Positions 1 to 4,477 of a DNA stretch of 5,664 nucleotides are shown in pieces; the first letter of the stretch is position 1, and each line of letters opens with the position of its first letter. A model generated the notes under the pieces. The model saw only the letters and a list, made by a program, of their open reading frames with translations. It did not search any database and was not told the DNA's origin. The position numbers and the translations under genes were made by a program. Origin of the DNA: a bacterium (GTDB lineage Bacteria; Cyanobacteriota; Vampirovibrionia; Gastranaerophilales; Gastranaerophilaceae); the NCBI GenBank assembly GCA_017541565.1, contig JAFXYU010000206.1, positions 1 through 5,664 on the forward strand. The letters run 5' to 3'.

Positions 1-411
1 GTTGCCGGTACCTGCAGCAAAGATAACAACTCTGCCTTTTTCAAGGTGGCGGATTGCTCTGTGTCTTACATAAGGTTCCGCAATTTGGTTCATTGCAATA
101 GCCGTCTGAACTCTGCATTCCACTCCTATTTGTTTGAGCGCACACTGAATGGCGATTGCGTTCATAACGGTTGCAAGCATTCCGACGTAGTCACCGGATG
201 CTTGGTCCATACCAAGTTTTGCGCTGTTTTTCATTCCGCGGAAAATATTACCTCCGCCTACAACAACCGCAACTTGTACGTCACGTTCGTAGATTGACTT
301 TATTTCTGCGGCAATCATTTGAACGGGGTCGTAATCTATCCCGAATTGCTGATTTCCAAGTAGCGCTTCCCCGCTAATCTTTAGTAACACACGCTTATAT
401 TTATTAACCAT
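1..411 (-). CDS. pyrH: UMP kinase PyrH, N-terminal part (gene runs off the left edge)
   Basis: Cytoplasmic UMP kinase of the bacterial amino-acid-kinase-fold type, which phosphorylates UMP to UDP with ATP in pyrimidine nucleotide synthesis. The 137 visible residues begin [19 protein letters not shown], the family's KxSGEAL nucleotide-binding start (K11, G14-L17). They continue with [11 protein letters not shown] (GGGN at 52-55), the UMP-site region [13 protein letters not shown] (73-85), the [15 protein letters not shown] segment (100-114) and [12 protein letters not shown] (126-137), where the window ends. Bacterial PyrH is usually about 235-245 aa, so roughly 100 C-terminal residues lie outside. 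The ATG at 409-411 is supported by AGAGGA (418-423) six bases upstream, and the Lys-rich start fits the family. No internal stops or frameshifts are seen. The usual neighbours tsf and frr are not visible. The upstream neighbour on this strand is an AAA ATPase, separated by a terminator, so pyrH is probably transcribed on its own promoter. Confidence 0.97.
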   Translation of the reverse strand, partial: MVNKYKRVLLKISGEALLGNQQFGIDYDPVQMIAAEIKSIYERDVQVAVVVGGGNIFRGMKNSAKLGMDQASGDYVGMLATVMNAIAIQCALKQIGVECRVQTAIAMNQIAEPYVRHRAIRHLEKGRVVIFAAGTGN

Positions 412-417
412 TAGATA

Positions 418-423
418 TCCTCT
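418..423 (-). promoter_or_regulatory. Ribosome binding site of pyrH
   Basis: The minus strand reads AGAGGA followed by six bases (TATCTA) and then ATG. This is a good Shine-Dalgarno match at standard spacing and supports the pyrH start at 411. Confidence 0.75.
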
Positions 424-434
424 CTATATAGTTA

Positions 435-463
435 ATAGTAGTCAAAACAATAGTTTTTGTAAA
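435..463 (-). promoter_or_regulatory. Candidate sigma-70-type promoter of pyrH
   Basis: On the minus strand, TTTACA (458-463, 5 of 6 to TTGACA) and TACTAT (435-440, 4 of 6 to TATAAT) are separated by exactly 17 bases. The pair lies just downstream of the terminator at 474-500 and just upstream of the pyrH Shine-Dalgarno, where a promoter would be expected. It would give a 5' leader of roughly 15-20 nt. The region is AT-rich, so chance matches are possible. Confidence 0.45.
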
Positions 464-473
464 GTGTCGGCGC

Positions 474-500
474 AAAAAAAAGTTGCCTTTGAATGGCAAC
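474..500 (-). terminator. Rho-independent terminator upstream of pyrH
   Basis: On the minus strand GTTGCC (495-500) and GGCAAC (482-487) form a perfect 6-bp stem with a 7-base loop, followed immediately by eight T (474-481). The plus strand has no T run after the stem, so it works in the minus direction only. It would end transcripts arriving from the AAA ATPase operon, or from a separate short transcript starting in 501-690, before pyrH. Confidence 0.75.
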
Positions 501-751
501 ATTAAATAAACACGAGGATATTAAGAGAGAGAGTATAAAATAAATTTTTTGTACAAAAGTCTTTAGGCTTATCCGCCGTTCCCTTTTGTTTACCGCCTTT
601 TCTTACTTGCGTCTTACATATATATAAAGTTTTTTTCTTTTAAAAAATTGCCTTTTTTATTTAATTTTTTTCAAAGATTGTTACAAACCTTAAAACTGTA
701 TACAAAAGACATGCAACTGGTATATACGGATTATTTAATATAAATTTTTAT
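501..751. other. Intergenic region between the AAA operon and the pre-pyrH terminator; no supported protein gene
   Basis: This 251-base stretch holds no ORF with a believable start on either strand. Most is very AT-rich. An island at about 565-615 is richer in GC and, on the minus strand, almost pure purine (GGCGG, GGG and CGGCGG between A-rich spacers). Other items are a perfect 12-bp palindrome TTTTGTACAAAA (547-558), a CT/AG run at 524-532, an alternating AT run near 618-626, and TTGTTACAA (678-686). The 15-mer at 644-658 recurs upstream of the AAA operon. A weak minus-strand promoter-like pair (TTGTAA at 681-686, TTAAAT at 659-664, spacer 16) lies above the purine island, and the terminator at 474-500 lies below it. 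A transcript of roughly 150-180 nt is therefore possible, but it may equally be the 3' UTR of the AAA operon. Confidence 0.4.
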
Positions 752-2014
752 CTATTTATTATTAAAAAATGACATGATTTTTTGTAATAAAGTTTTTGCT
801 TTTGTTTTGATGCCAAGTTCAAGATTTACGGACGGAATACTTGTTGTAGCAGTATTTGCGATATCTCCGGTTTTTGCTTCCCAGTTTTCGCTCTCAGCAT
901 GTTGCTTAACGGCTTTTTTTAAGTCTTCCATTGTAATTGGTGAGCCGGGGGTTCTGTCTTTTGCTTCGGAAATCATTCTTGCTTCTTCCAAAATGTAATT
1001 ATAGTTTCTGAATGAAGCCTGATGGTTGTCTTTAGCGATATATTCGCAAATTTTATCAAGTTCTTTGTTGTTAATATCGGTTAGTTTTGTATCTACCAGT
1101 TCCTTTGGTAATGATTTATAATGTCCGACAAAGGCTTCCTTAAACTGTTCTTTTGTCGGCAAAGGAACAAAAATCTTTGTCGGGAATCTGTTTAGGATTG
1201 CGTCATCCAGCAGTTGATTTAACGGCAAGTCTTTGGATGCCTTATTTGTTGCAGCAATAACTTGTATGTTTTCGATACTCGTTAAGTCTAATAATTTTGT
1301 TTTAAACGCATTTTGGAAACTTTCGGTCATCGTTGCATTGATGCTTGCATCTTTTCTTGCGATAGAATCAAATTCATCAAGGAAAACAACAAATTTTTCT
1401 TTCGGGTGAGTTTTCGCCTCTTTAATGACGTTTTCTACAAATCCGATAATGTTATTTTCTGTTTGACCGTTAAACATGCCTTTGAATTTTAGTACATCCA
1501 TCATGATGAGTTTTGAGCCGGGGAACAGTTCCTGCAGATATTTTGTCATAGCGTAAACATGAACATTCTTTCCGCCGCCGGGGCCGCCATACAACATAAT
1601 ACCGCTTCCGCCGTTTCCGCCTTTCTTTTTAATCCATTCTGCGCGCTCAACAGATGTTTTTAGTCTTTCCACAACTTTTTTCATCTCATCGCTCAGGAAT
1701 AATTCATCAAAGGATTTTTCATTTGTAACGTCCTTGTAGTTAATTTTGGTCGCACCGGCTTTTGCAGCTAAGAGCGGTATAACGAAAGTGCCAATAATTC
1801 CGATTGCGATACCGATTTGAGCAAGAACTCCGGCTTTGTACCATCTGTCGCGGGATTTTTCTTTCTTCTCCGCCTTTTTGTTTTCATCTTGAAGTATGAG
1901 CGTGTCATCCGGCATGCTCACATCAATAACTTCCGGCATCTGCGGAGTTTTGTGCGCATTATTAAATTTTACATTGTCTGATTTAAAGTTGATTGTGTTT
2001 AAAGTATTTAACAT
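752..2014 (-). CDS. Membrane-anchored AAA ATPase, divergent second paralogue (420 aa)
   Basis: The second gene of a two-gene operon encodes a predicted single-module AAA ATPase with an N-terminal membrane segment. Order: tail 1-40 containing INFKS (8-12) and VKF; a charged Lys/Glu stretch 42-60; hydrophobic segment about 61-86; linker; AAA core about 100-290; helical lid about 290-370; C-terminal tail to 420 with a final Lys/Phe-rich helix. Motifs: Walker A GGPGGGKN (143-150), Walker B FVVFLDEFDS (208-217), sensor 1 VIAATN (252-257), an arginine-finger region DDAILNRF with R276, and ASFRN (333-337) in the lid. The pore-loop position reads GMFNGQTE (179-186). There is no HExxH metalloprotease motif, so it is not an FtsH protease. 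Oddities are Asn150 in place of Walker A Thr/Ser and Gly in place of the usual Pro/Thr within that loop. The start at 2014 is supported by AGGAA six bases upstream. It is clearly homologous to the upstream gene but strongly diverged. The specific function and substrate are unknown. Confidence 0.9.
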   Translation of the reverse strand: MLNTLNTINFKSDNVKFNNAHKTPQMPEVIDVSMPDDTLILQDENKKAEKKEKSRDRWYKAGVLAQIGIAIGIIGTFVIPLLAAKAGATKINYKDVTNEKSFDELFLSDEMKKVVERLKTSVERAEWIKKKGGNGGSGIMLYGGPGGGKNVHVYAMTKYLQELFPGSKLIMMDVLKFKGMFNGQTENNIIGFVENVIKEAKTHPKEKFVVFLDEFDSIARKDASINATMTESFQNAFKTKLLDLTSIENIQVIAATNKASKDLPLNQLLDDAILNRFPTKIFVPLPTKEQFKEAFVGHYKSLPKELVDTKLTDINNKELDKICEYIAKDNHQASFRNYNYILEEARMISEAKDRTPGSPITMEDLKKAVKQHAESENWEAKTGDIANTATTSIPSVNLELGIKTKAKTLLQKIMSFFNNK

Positions 2015-2020
2015 TTTGAT

Positions 2021-2026
2021 TTCCTA
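2021..2026 (-). promoter_or_regulatory. Ribosome binding site of the second AAA gene, overlapping the first gene's stop
   Basis: The minus strand reads TAGGAA, then six bases, then the ATG at 2014. The TAG (2024-2026) is the stop codon of the upstream AAA gene and also forms part of the Shine-Dalgarno of the downstream one. This arrangement implies one mRNA and suggests translational coupling, so the two proteins are probably made in related amounts. Confidence 0.65.
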
Positions 2027-3175
2027 TTTTAATGAGTTTAAAAGTATTTCTATTTCACTATCTGTTGCATTTAAGTTATGTTTATTTTCTTTGATTGCAT
2101 TAGCAATTTCTTCAAATGTTACGTTCTTACCGACTTTCGTACTTTCAGCAGCGATTCCAAAAATGTCGGTAAGTTTTCTGAATGATGTTGAATGTATCGG
2201 GTCTGATAAAAATTCTGCAATTTTATCCCATCTTGAATCTTTGTTATTTTTTAAAGTTTCATCAATCATTCCCTTAGCGGAATCGTTATAGAATTTTCCA
2301 ATAAATTCAATAATCTGGTCTTTTGTCGGCAAGTCAACTAAAACCTTTTGTGAAAATCTGTCTAACATCGCGGTATCAAGCATTTTACCTTCTGCTTTTG
2401 CCAGTTCGGGATTGATTTTTAAATTTGTAGCACCGATAACAATGATGTTTTCCTGATTTGTCAATTTATTAAACCCTTTTTTAAATGCGTTTAGAACATC
2501 ATTTGATAATTTAGCGCCGTTTCCAAAATCCTGCATCATAACTGAATCGATTTCATCAATAAATACAAAAATCTTTTCATTTGTATGCTGTTTGGCATAT
2601 TTTATTGCAGCTTCCATAGTTCCCAAAACATTTTGTTCAGATTCTCCGTGCCATTTTGAATTCATTTTGGAAATGTCCATTTCAATAAATTTTGCATTCG
2701 AAAATTTCTTTGCAATACCGTATGCAAATGTATTTTTACCTGTACCGGGAGGTCCGTAGAATAGAATTGCACTTCCTTTTTTACCACCTTTTTTAATCAT
2801 TTCGGCATAATTTTCAATACGAGTTGTTATTCTCTCGGCTGCTTTAATTTGTGATTCAGGCAAAGCCATATCTTTTAAAGCCTTTTCTCCGCTTAAATCT
2901 TTGAAATCAAGTTTAAATTTTTTGAACCATCCCATTTGATGTCCCATAAGTGCAAGTGTACCCAAACTTGCAGCACCAATTGTTGCCATAACAATAGTAT
3001 TAAATGTCTGTTGTCGTTTTGCTGATTTTTGTGCTTTTTCCTGTTCTTTAATGAATGCATCAACTTGTTCTTCCTCGCTGTTTTTTGCACGGAAGTTTAC
3101 AACATTTGTTGCTTTTGAGAGATTATTTATCCCTTTTGGGGCTACATTCATTGCTACACTTGAGATTTCGTTCAT
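2024..3175 (-). CDS. Membrane-anchored AAA ATPase, katanin/Msp1-like motifs (383 aa)
   Basis: The first gene of the AAA operon. Layout: N-terminal tail 1-50 with VNFRAK (26-31) and a Lys/Glu-rich stretch 34-54; hydrophobic segment about 58-79; basic linker FKKFKLDFK (84-92); AAA core about 95-285; lid about 285-365; short tail. Motifs: Walker A GPPGTGKN (141-148), pore loop SKWHGESE (173-180) with Trp175, Walker B IFVFIDEIDS (202-211), sensor 1 VIGATN (246-251), LDTAMLDRF with R273 as the probable arginine finger, and TSFRK (330-334). SKW.GESE and the short segment before the finger resemble the meiotic clade of AAA proteins (katanin, spastin, Msp1/ATAD1), which remodel or pull on proteins through a central pore. 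No HExxH protease motif is present. Asn148 replaces the Mg-ligand Thr/Ser. The ATG at 3175 has AGGAG six bases upstream. A membrane-protein unfolding or extraction role is inference; the natural substrate is unknown. Confidence 0.92.
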   Translation of the reverse strand: MNEISSVAMNVAPKGINNLSKATNVVNFRAKNSEEEQVDAFIKEQEKAQKSAKRQQTFNTIVMATIGAASLGTLALMGHQMGWFKKFKLDFKDLSGEKALKDMALPESQIKAAERITTRIENYAEMIKKGGKKGSAILFYGPPGTGKNTFAYGIAKKFSNAKFIEMDISKMNSKWHGESEQNVLGTMEAAIKYAKQHTNEKIFVFIDEIDSVMMQDFGNGAKLSNDVLNAFKKGFNKLTNQENIIVIGATNLKINPELAKAEGKMLDTAMLDRFSQKVLVDLPTKDQIIEFIGKFYNDSAKGMIDETLKNNKDSRWDKIAEFLSDPIHSTSFRKLTDIFGIAAESTKVGKNVTFEEIANAIKENKHNLNATDSEIEILLNSLK

Positions 3176-3180
3176 TTTGA

Positions 3181-3186
3181 ACTCCT
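3181..3186 (-). promoter_or_regulatory. Ribosome binding site of the first AAA gene
   Basis: The minus strand reads AGGAGT ending five bases before ATG (AGGAG with a six-base spacer). This strong match fixes the start of the 383-aa ATPase at 3175. Confidence 0.75.
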
Positions 3187-3363
3187 ATACACACTATTCG
3201 AGTACACATAATTACACATCTAACATGATAAAAACCGTGACTTGTCTAAAATTGCCTTTTTTTTATACCATGTAAAGTTTTGTAACAATTTCGTAAACAT
3301 ACCTTACAAAAACCTAAAGTTTTACCGAAAAGTGCCGATATACATGGTAATAAAGGGACAAAT
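3187..3363. promoter_or_regulatory. Divergent promoter region between the AAA operon and the 333-aa gene
   Basis: About 200 bases separate the two divergent starts, and this AT-rich stretch must drive both genes. For the AAA operon the best minus-strand candidate is TTGTTA (3283-3288) and TATAAA (3262-3267). Their 15-base spacer is short, so this is weak. For the 333-aa gene I see only poor matches around TATACA (3339-3344). The region contains the odd palindrome TTGTAACAA (3280-3288), a 9-bp direct repeat TAAAGTTTT at 3273-3281 and 3315-3323 (start-to-start 42 bp), and inverted arms TTTTGTAA (3278-3285) and TTACAAAA (3304-3311). These could be operator-like, but none matches a regulator site that I recognise. 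Confidence 0.4.
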
Positions 3364-3369
3364 AAAGGA
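3364..3369 (+). promoter_or_regulatory. Ribosome binding site that fixes the start of the 333-aa gene
   Basis: AAAGGA lies seven bases before the ATG at 3377. The same frame is open upstream to a TTG at 3242, but that start has no Shine-Dalgarno, lies inside the likely promoter region, and would add a Lys/Phe/Tyr-rich tail unlike the rest. The ATG at 3377 is therefore preferred. Confidence 0.7.
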
Positions 3370-3376
3370 AAGACAA

Positions 3377-4378
3377 ATGGGATTAGCCTGTTCAAACATT
3401 AGACTATTAACCTTAACTGCCCGCAAAGCCGATTGCGAGTACAATATTTCTATTGACTCGATGGAAAAAATGGCTCTTACACGCGAGCAGTCTGCGCTTT
3501 CCAGAGAGTATTATGCAAGATTGCAAAACAAGAATATTTGCTATTATGCAGACGGAAAATACAATAATATCAACTATCAATACATAATGGGCTATAACAG
3601 TTATGACAAAAATTTTGGTACGGTAACTAAGGATGCATTGCCGTTAAAAGATGATAACAGCATGGTTCTTGCGGATTCAAACGGTCGCGTTGTAATGAAT
3701 AACGCATACAGAAGTGCTTTGGTCAGTGTTCTGGGACAAGACTGTGTTGATGCGGCAGGAAGAGGTAAACCGTTTTCAATGGATAAAATTCCGGCATTAA
3801 TTGCAGCGGTTTGCGGGATGCCTTCAATAACGGAAGATGAAATAGAAGCAGTTATCAACGACCAAAAGGTAATGACGAGTTTTGGAGTTACTAAAGTTAA
3901 TACGTTAACCGGAGAAGAGGTAGGAACAGACACAAAAGAATCTGAAAAAAAGACAGATAAAGTTCAACAAGTTGTTGATTTCTATTATCCGATTTTTGTT
4001 GCGGCTGCGGCAAACGGATGGACTTCGGAATATAACCAAGACATGGGGAATAACGACAGATACATTAGTGATGCTCTTGTTTCAGGATTTTTCCAACTTC
4101 AGCAGGTTAATCCTTACGGTGCATACGATCCCGATGCTTCTCTGACTTATTTCTGCCTTGAAGGACTTGTAATTGACCGTCAGGATTCTGATAAGCGTGA
4201 AGAAATTACGGCTTGGTATAATGCGGAAAAAGAAAGAATTGCAGAGAAAGAAAACTGGCTTGATATAGAAATTACGGATTTATCAACCGAACTTGAAGCA
4301 ATTAATACCGAAATGGAATCAATCAAATCGTACATAGATGACGATATTCAAACCTCAATGAACTGGGGTAATTCGTAA
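3377..4378 (+). CDS. Hypothetical protein, 333 aa, with MGL...RLLTLTAR start and coiled-coil C-terminus
   Basis: I cannot name this protein's function. It begins MGLACSNIRLLTLTARKAD and continues as a probable amphipathic helix to about residue 52, followed by a Tyr/Asn-rich patch (51-76). A central region (80-180) mixes short strands and helices and contains an acidic Ser/Thr/Lys linker (178-195). An aromatic/Ala-rich globular stretch follows (198-265), and then a highly charged C-terminal helix (272-322) with coiled-coil character. There is no signal peptide or clear transmembrane segment. I recall similar N-termini and Glu/Lys-rich ends in uncharacterised Gastranaerophilales proteins, but this is unverified. 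Paired N- and C-terminal helices recall flagellin and type III secretion proteins, but the six cysteines (5, 20, 55, 123, 146, 260) would be unusual for a flagellin. It is divergent from the AAA operon and convergent with aspS. The stop TAA is backed by a second in-frame TAA at 4388. Confidence 0.85.
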   Translation: MGLACSNIRLLTLTARKADCEYNISIDSMEKMALTREQSALSREYYARLQNKNICYYADGKYNNINYQYIMGYNSYDKNFGTVTKDALPLKDDNSMVLADSNGRVVMNNAYRSALVSVLGQDCVDAAGRGKPFSMDKIPALIAAVCGMPSITEDEIEAVINDQKVMTSFGVTKVNTLTGEEVGTDTKESEKKTDKVQQVVDFYYPIFVAAAANGWTSEYNQDMGNNDRYISDALVSGFFQLQQVNPYGAYDPDASLTYFCLEGLVIDRQDSDKREEITAWYNAEKERIAEKENWLDIEITDLSTELEAINTEMESIKSYIDDDIQTSMNWGNS

Positions 4379-4390
4379 TTAAGTGATTAA

Positions 4391-4434
4391 AGCAAATAAA
4401 AAGCAAGTAAAAAACAAATAAAAAACAAAGTCTG
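4391..4434 (+). repeat. Degenerate 11-bp tandem repeat after the 333-aa gene
   Basis: The units AGCAAATAAAA, AGCAAGTAAAA, AACAAATAAAA and AACAAAG follow one another with exact 11-base spacing of their single C (4393, 4404, 4415, 4426). The last unit runs into the left arm of the terminator hairpin. The repeat lies outside the coding sequence, and its period is not a multiple of three. It may be slippage-type expansion of an A-rich tail. Confidence 0.6.
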
Positions 4435-4466
4435 CAATGAAAATATTTGCAGACTTTGTTTTTTAT
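4418..4466. terminator. Bidirectional rho-independent terminator between convergent genes
   Basis: A perfect 20-bp inverted repeat (4418-4437 with 4447-4466) encloses a 9-base loop. The core AACAAAGTCTGCAA pairs with TTGCAGACTTTGTT. The plus strand ends in a T run (4459-4464), and the minus strand ends in an equivalent T run (complement of 4420-4425). It can therefore terminate both the 333-aa gene and aspS, whose stop lies 11 bases away. Confidence 0.9.
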
Positions 4467-4477
4467 ATTTATATTTT

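Noticed and set aside
46..377. Two plus-strand open frames (83 and 68 codons) opposite pyrH
   Set aside because: They lie antisense to a clear pyrH reading frame with intact family motifs, and neither product resembles a known protein.
480..508. Minus-strand ATG just before the terminator opening a roughly 30-codon frame towards pyrH
   Set aside because: It has no Shine-Dalgarno, reads through the terminator hairpin, and encodes no recognisable sequence.
502..640. Small basic protein on the minus strand in the spacer
   Set aside because: The frame is stop-free for about 45 codons but has no ATG, GTG or TTG with a ribosome binding site near its beginning. Kept only as a possible remnant within a finding.
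412..751. tRNA, riboswitch or CRISPR array in the longest gene-free stretch
   Set aside because: No cloverleaf, no T-loop GTTCRANNC in place, no regular spaced repeats, and no riboswitch core that I recognise.
1896..2291. 131-codon plus-strand open frame across the junction of the two AAA genes
   Set aside because: It is antisense to both AAA genes. Its hydrophobic composition is the expected complement of Lys/Asp/Asn-rich codons.
752..3175. AAA genes as FtsH-type membrane proteases
   Set aside because: The membrane segment plus AAA layout suggests FtsH, but neither protein has HExxH or a C-terminal protease domain, and the lengths (383 and 420 aa) are too short.
3242..3376. 45-residue N-terminal extension of the 333-aa protein from a TTG start
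   Set aside because: There is no ribosome binding site at the TTG, it lies in the divergent promoter region, and the ATG at 3377 has a well-spaced AAAGGA.
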